Made by a program: the position numbers and the translations under genes. The notes under the pieces are model-generated. The model ran no database searches. It was not told where the DNA came from and worked only from the letters and a program-made list of their open reading frames with translations. A stretch of DNA of 64,000 bases from Phellopilus nigrolimitatus (Eukaryota > Basidiomycota > Agaricomycetes > Hymenochaetales > Hymenochaetaceae). The stretch's first letter is position 1. Each line of letters opens with the position of its first letter. Location of the stretch: positions 620,001-684,000 of the forward strand of contig JAJOHG010000001.1 of NCBI GenBank assembly GCA_021029095.1. Reading direction: 5' to 3'. Of this stretch, positions 1-11,597 are shown piece by piece.

Positions 1-1513
1 AAGGTGACATGGTGAAGGCCATTGTCTTGGCTGTGGACAACGAAAGGCGACGTATCTCTCTTGGCTTGAAACCGTCTTATTTCTCAAAGGAGGACTTGCA
101 ATCGAGCGACGAAACTGAGGAGCAAGCGGACGATGATTTAGAAGAGGATTCTCCAATGCTGGACAATGCGGCTCCCAGCTCGGACGTCGAGGCTAGCGAT
201 AATATGGACGACGCGAGCCAAGACGAGGATGATACTGCAATGGTTGTTGACTCTTCTGTATTCGAACTTCAGAGTGCTCCTATTCCAGAATCACCAAGGG
301 CAAAATCTTTTACTTCAGTTCCAGTGCTTTCTTTGCAGGGTGGCTTCCAATGGACTAGCGAAGTTACGCCTGTGGAGGACAACATTTTCTCGTCTGATGA
401 CGAGTCCGATGCCCAGACTGAGAAGAAACGTAAGAGAAGGAAGAAAGGGATCGAACAGGACCTGACCGCAGACATGCACACACGCAAGCCTGAGTCGGTA
501 GCGGACTTCGAGCGTCACCTGCTTGGGTCACCGAGCTCGTCCTACATATGGATTCAGTATATGTCCTTCCAACTGCAACTTGCGGAGATTGACAAGGCAC
601 GGGAGATCGGGAAGCGCGCCTTGCAGGCAATCAGTATCCGAGAGGAGCAGGAGAAGCTGAACGTCTGGATTGCCCTGCTGAACTTGGAGAACACATACGG
701 GACAGATGAAAGCCTTGAAGCTTTGTTCAAGGATGCGGCACGATACAACGACTCGAAAACTATGTATCTGCGAATGGCAGCAATATTCGACCAGTCCGAT
801 AAAGCAGAAGTATGTCTCAAATGAATGCTTCCAAAAAACTGCGTCTTATGAAATATTTATGTGCAGAAAGCGGAGGAACAGTACAAACGCACATGCAAGA
901 AGTTCGGACACAGTTCAAAGGCGTGGACGCTTTTCGGGGAGCATTACCTGCGACGGGGTCTTATGGAGGAAGCTCGCAAGCTTCTGCCGCGGAGCTTGCA
1001 GAGCTTAGAAAAGAGGAAACGTGAGTGCTAAAATCAGTATAGTTAAATCATGCCGAAAACCAATGGTATCTTCTCTAGACCTCAAGACTATCTCCAAGTT
1101 TGCTCAGCTGGAGTACAAGCTCGGCGACCCTGAGCGAGGTAAAACCATCTTCGAGGGCATCGTCGACTCGCACCCGAAGCGTTGGGACCTTTGGTCGATT
1201 TACATGGACATGGAGGCTGGCCAAAAAGATGTCCAGAGCATACGGTATGTGATTTGCTTGTATTTCCCTGCAGTGCAAGCCTTCAACTCGACCTTTACAG
1301 AAACCTCTTCGATCGTGTCCTTACTCAAAAAATGACCAGCCACAAGGCGAAGTGAGTCATGAGTAGACAGCAACCATCATTTTTGAATTAATGACATGCG
1401 ATTTTAGAACATTCTTCAAAAAATGGCTTGAGCTCGAGCGCCGGATCGGCGACGAAGCCGGTGAGCGCATTGTCAAGGAGAAAGCCATTGAGTGGACTCA
1501 GCGAACGGCATAG
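1..1513 (+). CDS. RRP5: rRNA biogenesis protein RRP5, C-terminal part (5' end outside the window)
   Basis: RRP5 (PDCD11 in animals) acts in the nucleolus on pre-rRNA processing of both ribosomal subunits. The visible part starts inside the last S1 RNA-binding repeat (residues MVKAIVLAVDNERRRISLGL), continues through an acidic, Ser-rich linker with a basic KKRKRRKKG stretch, and ends with the HAT/TPR-like helical repeats typical of the family, including FEGIVDSHPKRWDLWSIYMD and FFKKWLELERRIGDE. The inferred exons are <1-809, 867-1020, 1079-1244, 1301-1351 and 1408-1513, all with GT-AG introns that keep the frame. The reading frame is open from base 3, so the gene continues to the left. It converges on the kelch gene (268 bp between stops). 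Confidence 0.93.
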
Positions 1514-1781
1514 TCTACATAGGCACCATATTTAATATATCCGTTCACCTATCACACCTTTCTGAATGCGATTGCAAGACCTGCTGAATTCCCAGATCGA
1601 ATAATTATACTTAGAGATACCGAATGACAAAGAAAATTAATGATAGTATAAACCGGGGTGCATATAAAAAAAAAGGCAGAGCGTGAAACAGATATGCGAA
1701 TAAAATGAAGAAATCGAATGGGTATAAGCCATGGTGGGATATGGATGGCAACAGCATAATCAATCATAACCCTTCTTTTCC

Positions 1782-4700
1782 TCATGAGCGTGTTCTTGTC
1801 CGTTGGTGGCCTCCCACTAAGCGGTCCTCCATATCGCTGGGCGGCCGGCGTGCGCTCATAGAGCTCGCGAGTTGTCTCTGCCAGTCGTCGAGTTCGTTCG
1901 AGAGGGATTGAAACGCCAGATCGGTCTCTGCACTCGACTTGCTAGCACGTCGATCTGAAATATCTGACAACGGCCGATCGCGCCCGCCGAATGCAGACTG
2001 GTCATCCTCCAGCAGCAAGTCGATCTTCTGCGACAGCTGCTCGTTCTCGTGCTTCAGGGCAGTGTTCTCGGCTGCAAGGCGCTCGAGCGAAGACTCGTTA
2101 TGACCGCCTCGAGCAACGGCCAACGTGGACTCGAGCCTTTCGATGTCCTGCTCGAGGTCCTCGACGTGGCTCAGCCGTTCGTCCGCCTCCCTCTGCGATG
2201 CGACCAGGTTGTTCCGGAGGTTCTCAATTTCCTGCTCCAGCGACTCGATTCGCCGCCGCAGGTCCTTGTTCTCCGAAGTGAATCGTTGATTTTGGCGCTG
2301 AGCATCACTGAGCTGCACGCGCATGCTGTCGTACCCATCATCCGAGAGCGGAGTATTTCGGCCGTTGATGCCCCGGATGCGCGAGCCACCCTCTGAACTG
2401 GAGCCGCCGCGACCAGAGTCGATCTCCGACTGCAAGGATGCATTCAGTAGTTTCTGTTTGTTGACCTCGTCTTTCATGCGGCGCATCATTTTCTCGGTGC
2501 CCCTTCAGATAAGCGCCAAAATTTTAGTCTCTTAAACTATCTGAGCTAAAACAAACATTGTAGCTTACTTCACATATTTGACGGCCAGCTGATAGTCATC
2601 TTCCATCTGCTGGAGCTTCGACTTGAACGACTGCTCAGTGTCGACGAGTTTGCGCTCAGCTTGCAGGGCACGCGACTCCCACGGACCTTCGTCGCTTTTA
2701 TTTGAAGATGGGCTTGTGCTAGACCGGACTCGCTCGAGTTGGTTCGATAGCAACTTCGCATGAGCCTCAAGCTCGTCCCTGCGGCGGATGGCGAGTTCCA
2801 GGTCCTTCTCAGTCTCCTCCTGCAGGCGTATCCGTGCGGCCAGCTTGTTTTCAAGTTCGACCACGCGAGCAGGCGCCTCGCCGATCTTCGCCTTCAGTTC
2901 GTCCTCGTCAACTAGCTCTCCCTGGTCAGCGAAGTAGTTGCGAAACATTGCTAGCCGAAGCTCGGCGTCCGACGCTTGCCGCGATTTGTTCTCCAACTCA
3001 GATTCCTTGGCCGTCAGATCTTTGCGTAAACTACCCGCTTCGGCGACAACAGTTCGTAACTGGACATGGACACCGCTCATCTGAGCCCTGAGTGATAATT
3101 GCTCAGTCTCCAAGTCCCGTACACGCTTCCTCGATTGGAGAAGTCCGTGCTGCGCTTCATCGACGCGTTGCCCAGCCTCCTTAAGCATCTTATGCAGGGA
3201 CGCCGCTTCGATCTCCATCGCATGGATTTTCTCGTCGTGTCCACGAGTAGCACGATCCTCGTCCTAGCTTGAGATCTCTATGCATGTCAAGGAGCTCTCC
3301 GAGCCCGCCGGTCGTCAGTGCGCGCAGCTGGTCAGCTTCCTCGCGTGACTTCGCCCAAGAGTTCTCCGCGTCTGTAAGGCGCTGGCGCAGCGACTCTACC
3401 TCTGATGTCCGCGACTCGATGTCGATCCTGGCGTCCGTCAAATCGGACTCGAGTTGAGTAATCTGGTCGCGCGACTGCCGCCATTGAGTCTCCATCTCCC
3501 CCGTCCTCGCCGATGATGCCGTCAGTGCCGTCCGAGCTTGTTCAAGCGCCCTGATGTGTTGCTCTTTCGAGACTGTGAGCTCCTCGATACGCATGTCCAG
3601 CGCCTTGCGCTCCGCCTCCAAAATGTCCACCTTCGACGCATGCTCAAGCAGACGCTCGCCGTGCACCCGCAGCGCACCCTCCAGCACTCCGTGCTGGTCC
3701 TGCAAATCCGCGTGCTCCTGCATAGCGCGCTCGTGCGTCTCCTGGAGCGCCTCTGAGCGGCGCATCGCTTCAGCGGCCCGCGCTTCAGCGTGCTCGGCGA
3801 TACGGGTCTGCACTGTGATCATACTGCTCAACTCTGCGACCTGCTTCCCCTGCTCTGTGCGTTCCCGCGCCAATGCAGAAACCTGCCGCTCCAATTCCGT
3901 GATGTGCTGGCGCTCAATGCGCCCGACATCGTCTGGGGAATTGTTTTCGTATGCCGCGAGCTTCGACCGGTAGAACGACGCTTCCTGGATCGCAGCGCTT
4001 CGGATACGCTCCATCTCGTGACAACGGTCGGAGGCACTCTGGGCTTGTGACGCAAAGTCGCTCTAGAAGACCGGTTTATTAAAATAGTACAATGACAGCT
4101 GAAAGCCGTGCGTACCTGAACACGGGCATGCTCTTGCTTCAGTCGCATGATCATGCTCGCGAGCCCCTTGACGTCGGGAGTCTCGTCGCTCGTAGGACTT
4201 CGCCTCTCCCCATCGCTTAAGTCTACGTCTGCTGCCGCGTATGCGAACCCAGCGTTCGTTGCGTTCCGCAATGCCGCCTTCATCCACGCCTCGCGTTTCT
4301 TCATCGTCTCCATCTCCGCCTCTTTCAACTTCAGGTCGCGGATCAGGTCCGCCGTCACGTTGCCTGTTGATCCAGGGCGCGCGTGCCCGGGTCCATACCC
4401 GTTCACTGTCGGCGATGCCCGCCCTCCCTGATAAAAGCCGTCTGCAGGCGGCTTCGAGCGGTCAACGATGGGCGACGGGCTTCGCGCTCGTTGCGCGTTG
4501 CGCTGCATAGCAATGCTCGCCATGTTCGCCGGCTGCTGCTGATGTGGGCCACCGATCATACCGTTCGCAGCGGGATAATAGGCTTCACCCTGCATCTGCT
4601 GCGGAGACATCGTGCGCGCGAGTGTCGCTGCCGCATTCAGGTCTTGGACTATAGGGCTTTTCGAGCGTCCGTTCTCCGGAGACATCGCCCGCTCACGCTG

Positions 4701-6647
4701 TGCAGGCTCGGTACTGCTGTCTGCGCCACCGTCATCTGAGCTTACAGGCTGCTCTTCGCCCTCACGGCGAGGGCGCATAGGGCGCCTTGCCCTTAGGATT
4801 TGCGGCGCTTGGGTACGGCGCGTTCGCAGTAGCAGTGATGCCATTAATCGGCTGCTTCGCAGTCGCATTGAGGCGCATCCCTGGCGGGGAGATAGCGCGG
4901 CGAAGTTCCTCCACATCTGGTGGAGAACGCGCAGTTGGCGAAATTGCGCGTTGGGCGGTCCCGTTTGGCATGGTTTGCTGACCCGGCGGGGACGGCTGAG
5001 GAGATTGACCAGTAACGGACGGGCGTCTTGCAGAAGCTACGCCCTGTACTTCTGGCGGAGGGGGCTTACTCGGTTCCGGATACTTAATATGCTCTGCGGT
5101 TTCAAACGGGTTAGATCATAGAAGAAAGCCACAAGGGGTAGAAAGCCTAACTTGTATCCAGGACATGAATGATCGACGAGTCGTCCGTTTGGCCTGGCGC
5201 AGATGATTCGCCTCCCAGTACGAAAACCCTCGTCCCGACAGACGCCATACGATGGCCTGAACGCACACTCGGCGCAGGACCCATATTTTGGAACATATAC
5301 CATCGCTGGTCTTCATTTGGTAGATTAAAAATTAATATAGAATTTCACAAAGATAGATTAAGAGTCGAAGCACGCACTTGAAATTTTAAACGCAGCGAGG
5401 TCGCCGAGGTCATTACCGTCGACGCCCCTGCCACCAAAAATGTAAATGACATCGTTGACGAGCGCGGCAGCGTGTCCTTCCCGCGGCGAGGGAATGAAGC
5501 CGATGCAGTTGAGCTCAGACCATTGGCGGGTGGTAGTATCGAACGCCCATGTATCGTTGTAGTGATACTGCGAATCTGTACCGCCAAACCTGAAAGAAAC
5601 GGGCGTCAAGTCTTTTTTACAATGCAGATTGCAAAGAACGACGAACACGAAAATACGGTCCCCATGAGTCACACAGGTATGACCCGTTCGTCTGGCGGGT
5701 CCTTCGTTGCCTGATGGCTTCAAGAGCTCCCAAGAAGCTTTATTTCTCACTAGGAGAAGAAAATCAAGTCACGATAACAACTAAAAGGAGCCAGAAACAC
5801 CCACGCGTATTGAGGTCGAATGCCCACAGATCGTTCAGAAACTCTCCATCCACCTGGCCGCCGAACACGTAGAAACGCGTCCCGACCATCGAGACCGCGT
5901 GACCGTACCGTCCTGCGGGTGTAGGCCCGCTGATAGCAACACGGGTCCATTCACGAGTGACTATTCGCATTTGTCAGGCTAACCCAATCACGAAGACACG
6001 GACAAAGGGAGTACTTACCGAGGTTAAGTAAGTATAGACCGTCGTCTTGAGTGTCCGAAACATATGGTCGGCCGTCTGATTTGGTATCGCCGCCCCAGAC
6101 GATGAGGACACTACTAACGAGTGCACTGGCGTGGCCAACTCGCGGGGAGGGGACCTCACCGGCAGTTTGAAGGAGGGTCGCGGAGAGTTCACGAGAGGAA
6201 AATGAATAAAGGTCGTTGCGGACAGAGTCTTTGACAAGACCACCGAAGAGGAGAAGCTCGCCGGTCTGCGTCGCAACGGCCGGAACAGAGTGGCCATAAC
6301 GCGGGAAGGGAGATGGGGAGGGGCTGGAGGGCGGGACGATGCCGGGCTTGGAAAGGATGGCGGGGGGCGGCAGCTGCAAGCGACGCGTAGACCATGGATA
6401 CGCGGGCTGTTTCGACGGCGGCGAGGCTGAGCTTGCGGGCGATGAACTGTTCGGAGGAGCAGCCTGGCCATTGAGCTCGCGCTGAGGTTGACTGAGGAGA
6501 GAGCGGGGGAGGGATCAATGGATTTGTAGGAGAATGATGCGAAAAGGAAAGGACTAACGACGGGGTCATTTCCCGCTCCCTGGCTTCCCTGGCCATCTGC
6601 TGCGCCTGCGCCTGCTGCTGCTGGAGCTGTAATTGCTGCTGCTGTTG

Positions 6648-6683
<36 letters not shown>

Positions 6684-6812
6684 AGCGAGGGCCTGCTTTT
6701 CGGCGCCATCCTTGGTCTGCGCAAGGGCCTGGCTGGCGGACTGGGCTAAGGTGACCTGGGCCGAGTTTGAGGCAGCATGTGTATTGGTCTGTCGCTTCCG
6801 GAAGAAGGACAT
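1782..6812 (-). CDS. Kelch-repeat and coiled-coil cell-end protein (Tea1/Kel1-like)
   Basis: Proteins of this type (S. pombe Tea1/Tea3, budding yeast Kel1/Kel2) mark growing cell ends and link microtubule tips to polarity machinery. I see a start at 6812 (MSFFRKRQTNTHAA), a glutamine-rich tract, the pre-kelch motif YPWSTRRL, then about six kelch blades (for example PRYGHSVPAV, GRYGHAVSMVGTRFYVFGG, PREGHAAALVNDVIYIFGG, VRSGHRMASVGTRVFVLGG). A Ser/Pro-rich linker follows, and then a very long coiled coil down to the stop at 1782. Many short introns are needed. One important junction is a predicted 49-nt intron at 4717-4765 (GTGAGG...GACAG), which reconciles two reading frames in the linker. Overall size and domain order fit Tea1. 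The polarity role is inferred from the family. Confidence 0.85.
6613..6683 (-). repeat. CAG/CAA trinucleotide tract encoding poly-glutamine
   Basis: CTG/TTG triplets on the + strand read as CAG/CAA on the coding strand and give a run of roughly 18 glutamines followed by a Q/L/A-rich stretch. The tract lies in the N-terminal low-complexity region of the kelch protein, before the first kelch blade. Such tracts are commonly length-polymorphic. Confidence 0.9.
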
Positions 6813-7703
6813 TCTCCTAGCCCTATTGCCTGTGAGAAACCCTATGGTGTGAAGAGGACGGAGAAAAAATATAGAAAGAGAAAGGAGCGATGGGTGGATG
6901 AGGAGGAGAGAGCGTGCACGATGAGCACGAGGAGCGCGAGCAGAAGTCCGACTGCTATCAAAGCCAAAAATCGTAACCAAATAGTATTCGTGGGAACACA
7001 CTCCCTTCTTTGATTGTTTATCAAACCGGCGACTACACTTTATACAGTAACAACATAAACGGAGTATCCTGGATTCAGTATAGGATTCTGTTACAGAACA
7101 CCGACTTGGCAACCTGCAGGGGTATAACAGGGCACGCCAGGGCGGACCGGACAGGATCTACTCGTTCCAGGTGATGATGTGGTCTGTCTGCTCGCTGTCG
7201 TGATCTCTCTTGCGGTGCATCATCAGACGGTCGCGCGAGGGGAACAGCCGATTGCATTCTGCGCGGGAGAGGGGGAGGAAGAACGGGAAAGGAGAAGCGG
7301 AAGGATATCAATCAATGCTTTAAATGGCAGATGCAGAGCAAACGAGCCCGCAATGTATCTATCAGACGCACTCGAGTATCCACATATAAATATAGGCGTC
7401 CTGTTCATCAAATCAGCAGAAAAAGAGTGAGAAAAGGAAGAGTGAAAGCAAGAGCGCGCGTACTCGGATGGAGAGGTCACTCGCCCGACGCCCGCCTTGA
7501 GCCGCTCGGCCGTCGTGGACACTGCATACGTCGGTCACACAATTGACGGGGACAAATAAATGAGCTAAAGGAACGCACGGTCCTGGATTGCAGGGCTGGA
7601 TGGAAGAACAGACGGCAGCGTCGGCTGGAACGTGCTCATTGTAGTCGTGACCCAAGCAGCGACGCGCCTGCATCGCATCCGTCGCGCGCGCGTGCCCGCT
7701 GCA
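6813..7703. other. Divergent intergenic region between the kelch and lipase genes
   Basis: About 890 bp separate the two divergent start codons. Short open frames exist on both strands, but none shows recognisable protein motifs or a codon pattern like the neighbours. It presumably carries both promoters and 5' leaders. An ATG at 7632, in frame with the lipase, is a possible earlier start. Confidence 0.5.
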
Positions 7704-9927
7704 ATGCACTCTGTCCCCGACACCGACACCGACGCTGGCTCACGACCCAGGACTCCCCTCTCATCAAGGCTTCACAACCTTCTCCGTCCCGGTCCTCGCT
7801 CATCGCTCGACAGCGAACGTTCCTCCCGCTCGACTGGGGAGAATGCATCCATGTGGCGCGTCTACCGAACAACCGTAGCATCGCGCTCTCAGACGTCCCT
7901 TACCCATACGCATGCTCCTCAACGTACGGAAGGCATCCCACCGCGCGTCGAGTCCACGCCCGCTCTGCTGCCCCTAGACCTCGCCCAGTCCGCCACTCAA
8001 CACCCCGTTCTCCGCTGGTTCCGCGGCAAATCCTCCCCGCGCTCTCCCCGCTCTCCCCGCTCTCCTGTCTCCACCTCGCCCTCCTCACCACCCTCTGCAC
8101 TCCGCGAGGCCCTCGAAGATGACATTCCTTGCCTCTCTCCTGACGACATGTACTCCCTCACTCCGGACTTCCAGCTCCAGCGGCCTCCGCCCGCCCGCCT
8201 TCCCGCACACATGCCCGGACGCGCAGCCGTACGCCGCTCGCCGCCCTTCCTCGAGTCCCTAGCCCGCTCCGCCCTCCCCACAGCCTCCGTTACCCGCCCC
8301 CCGCCTGCTCTTCGCCAGCCAACCGACCACACACTCGTGCCCAGTGAGGACGGCGTGGACGAGCCATGCATCGATATTACCCAGTCTCCGCCCGTGCGCT
8401 CCTCGCTCGACTCCCTCAGGCAGCTACAAGATAGAAATAACCCTGCCATCCCACCAGGTATCCCGGGGACAAGCAAGCCGCGCTCGCTGAGCTCGTCTTC
8501 GGGCCCGTCAAGATGGTGGTTTGGGGGAGACCGGAAGGCAGATGTAGACGAGCTGCTGGATGAGAGCGACCAGGCGGACACAATCGAGGGCGAGGAGGCA
8601 CATTTGCGGAAGAAATGTTCGTTTCAAATACTTTTTTTAATCTTTAATTTCAAATGAATTAACACTGTGTTTCAGACCGTGCGCCAAAGAACCCCGTCGT
8701 GTTCTGCCACGGTCTGCTCGGCTTCGACAGTGTGCAAATAGGGCCCGCCATCGCACCCATGAGCGTCTCACACTGGCGTGGGATTAAAGAGGTATTAGAA
8801 GCTCGCGGTATCGAGGTCCTCATCACGCGCGTACCCGCGACGAGCAGCCCCGTCGAGCGCGCAAAGGTCCTCGAAGCGAAGGTCTCCGAAGTTTACCCCG
8901 GCCGTGCGGTGCATCTCATAGGTGCGTACCAGCTCTACCGACGTGTCTCGTCGTGCGCTGATACAATAACTCAGGCCACAGTATGGTCAATACCTTTGCT
9001 CTTATCGGAATTCGCGTTCGAGAGCTGACTAGAGTGTATCGCAGGGCGGGCTAGACTGCCGTTACCTTACTACACACCTCACGCAGCGCAAGTTCCGCGT
9101 GCTCTCGATCACGACTGTCGCGACGCCGCACCGCGGATCGTCCTTTGCGGACCACTTTATAGCGACCGTCGGCAAGCAGCGCATCCCTTCTTTTGTCTCG
9201 CTGCTCGACTTGCTCCCGAATGGCGGTGGCGATGGTAAGGCATTCGAGAGCCTCACGCTTGGCGCCATGCGCAGATTCAACGAGGAGACGCCGGACGTCG
9301 AGGGCGTCAAATACTTCAGCTGGGGCGCAGTCTTCGATCCCGGGCTGATTGATGCGTTCAAGTGAGCGCGCGGCTTTATCTGGGAGAGCCAAATTTAATT
9401 TCTTGAAATAGATGGCCGCACTCTGTAATCATGGAGAAGGAAGGCCCGAACGACGGTCTCGTCTCCGTTGCTTCTTCCAAATGGGTGCGCTCCGTCTTCC
9501 CCTTATTGTTTTCACTTTATACAAACCAAATACACAGGGCACGTACCTCGGCACACTCGAAGACGTGAACCACCTCGACCTCGTCGGGTGGATCAACACC
9601 GCCCGCTACAAGTGGGCTGAGTTCACTGGACGCGAGATCAAGTTCAAGCCCGCGACGTTCTACCTCGGTGTCGCGGACCACCTTGCGCGGCACGTCGAAG
9701 GCCAGGAACGGGTGCCGAGCAGTGCAGGCGGTAGTAGGCGGCCAAGTGAGGAAGATGTCGTCGCGGCTGAACACTCAAAAGCCGGCAAAGGTGTAAGTAC
9801 AGTGGAGGGCGTCGAGCATCAGGGACCGCGAACACCCCCCGATGAGGGTGAATCGTCGTCAGATAGACTGGATGTCCGAATACCTATGCCCGATAGCTCA
9901 TCGTCGAGAAGACGGAGCTCATCGTAA
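7704..9927 (+). CDS. Alpha/beta-hydrolase triacylglycerol lipase-like protein
   Basis: A predicted serine lipase of about 649 residues. The N-terminal 300 residues are Ser/Pro/Arg-rich and look disordered. The hydrolase domain begins with KNPVVFCHGLLGFD (oxyanion-hole HG), has the nucleophile elbow G-H-S-M-G-G, a catalytic Asp candidate in GPNDGLVSVASSKWG and a His candidate in VNHLDLVGW. This layout resembles the LipA/Tgl2 type of fungal and bacterial lipases. The exons are 7704-8616, 8676-8921, 8975-8985, 9045-9361, 9412-9484 and 9538-9927, with all phases consistent. The third exon is only 11 nt and encodes the H-S-M core of the elbow. The start at 7704 (MHSVPDTDTD) is a choice; 7632 is in frame upstream. 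No signal peptide is apparent. The substrate is inferred from the fold only. Confidence 0.85.
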
Positions 9928-10283
9928 GGCGTAATTCCGATCTCTCTTTCTTTCCTTTTGTTTTTGTCTTTTTTCGATATTTCTGCAAAACACACAGACT
10001 GCCCATTCTCCCATTTCCTCACCTAGCACATGCATTCACTCGACTCATAGCTCTCAGTTGTTTTTCTCGATAGTACATATAATGCTAATGAATGTACCGA
10101 ACTCGAGTAAGGAATCGTGCCACCGGCTGGATTTGGGGCGATGATCAGCGTGGGTCCGTGACGTCTGTTCTTGATCATGAGCCTCCGTTCGGCAGCTCGC
10201 GAATCGATCATCTAGTCTGTGAAGTACTCGAGCTCTAATGGCACCATATCTTCAAAATCGACTTCCACCATCCCAGAGCAAAT
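9928..10283. other. Intergenic region between the lipase and S-formylglutathione hydrolase genes
   Basis: This is the 3' flank of the lipase followed by the promoter of the next gene on the same strand. A T-rich stretch at 9950-9985 lies just after the lipase stop. No gene was seen. Confidence 0.5.
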
Positions 10284-11365
10284 ATGTCTAGCCTGAAAGA
10301 GCTCGCAAAGAACAAGGTCTACGAGGGCACCCTCACAAAGTACGCCTTCACCTCCGAAGCCCTCGGCGGCCTCACGGCCAACTTCAACCTCTTCCTCCCC
10401 TCGAACGCGTCTCCGACGTCCAAAGTGCCCCTGCTCACCTACCTCGCCGGCCTCACTTGCACGGAGGACAACGGGTGCGTCGCACCCCTCTAATTCTTAT
10501 CCGCCCAGAGATCAACGCGCATACACCCAGCGCGCAGAAGGGCGGCTTCTTCAAGGACGCTGCGTCAGAGGGCATCGCGCTGCTTTTCGCAGACACTTCC
10601 CCGCGCGGCGCCGGCGTCGAGGGCGAGGATGCCGACTGGGACTTCGGCACCGGCGCTGGGTTCTACGTCGACGCTACCGCTCCCGCCTTCGCAAAGCACT
10701 ACAACATGCTCTCGCACGTCACCAAGGAGCTGCCTGCCGTCCTCGCCGCTGCGGGTCTCCCCGTCGACCTCGACCGCCAGAGCATTTTCGGCCACTCCAT
10801 GGGCGGCCACGGCGCCCTCACCATCTACCTCGCTGCCCCGGGCAAGTACCGCTCCGCGAGTGCCTTCTCGCCCATCGCGAATCCGACAGAGTGCCCTTGG
10901 GGGAAGAAGGCATTCTCGGGTTACCTCAAGGGCGGCGTCGAGGAGGGACGCGCCCGCTACGATGCGACGGAGCTTATCCGCGGCGTCAAGGAGCCGGTCC
11001 ATATCTTAATTGATTATGTGCGCATTATCACGCTCTGCTCGATAATGAAATTAAAATATGACAGGGAACGGGAGACAACTTCTACAAGCAGGGCCAGTTA
11101 CTGCCCGAGAATTTCCTCAAGGCTGCCCGTGAGGCGGGACATGACGAGGTTGAGGTCCGCGTCAGGAGCCAGGAGGACTATGACCACAGCTACTTCTTCG
11201 TAAGATTTATGCTCGCCAAGGTACAACGTAAAAGTAGCTGATTCCTGCGTAGATTTCGACCTTTGCTCCCGACCATGTGCACTGTGCGTCGTATCCGTCT
11301 CTACATTTCGAACCTAGAATGCTCATTATATATGCATAGTCCACGCGAACTTCCTCAAGGCTTGA
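10284..11365 (+). CDS. S-formylglutathione hydrolase (esterase D family)
   Basis: Hydrolyses S-formylglutathione to formate and glutathione, the last step of glutathione-dependent formaldehyde detoxification in the cytosol. The exons are 10284-10474, 10531-11017, 11065-11199, 11253-11283 and 11340-11365, which give 289 residues, the usual family size. Diagnostic segments are PLLTYLAGLTCTEDN, FADTSPRGAG, DFGTGAGFYVDAT, the nucleophile motif IFGHSMGGHGAL, the Asp region in HILIDYGTGDNF and the His region in YDHSYFFISTFAPDH. The end, HANFLKA, is typical of the family. The ATG at 10284 gives the expected N-terminus (MSSLKELAKNKVYEG). All residues expected for the triad are present. Confidence 0.96.
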
Positions 11366-11597
11366 AGCGCGGACCGGTTACTGAGTAATTGCAAAGAACG
11401 AGCAGTTATCAATGGAAAAGACATTACAGGAGAATTTGTATCATGCAGTTAAGAATCGGGAATGTAACTCTAGCCATAGCAAGAACCTCATCGCGTTTCT
11501 TTGAGCTCCAGAAAGCGAAGACGTCAGGCAGGAACAGGCACAGAAGCACATGGGACAATGAATAAGCAGGAGTCAAAAGTCAGCACGAGCCATAGAA

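Noticed and set aside
4717..4970. Frameshift in the kelch gene linker
   Set aside because: A 49-nt GT-AG intron (4717-4765) joins the two frames, so no lesion is needed.
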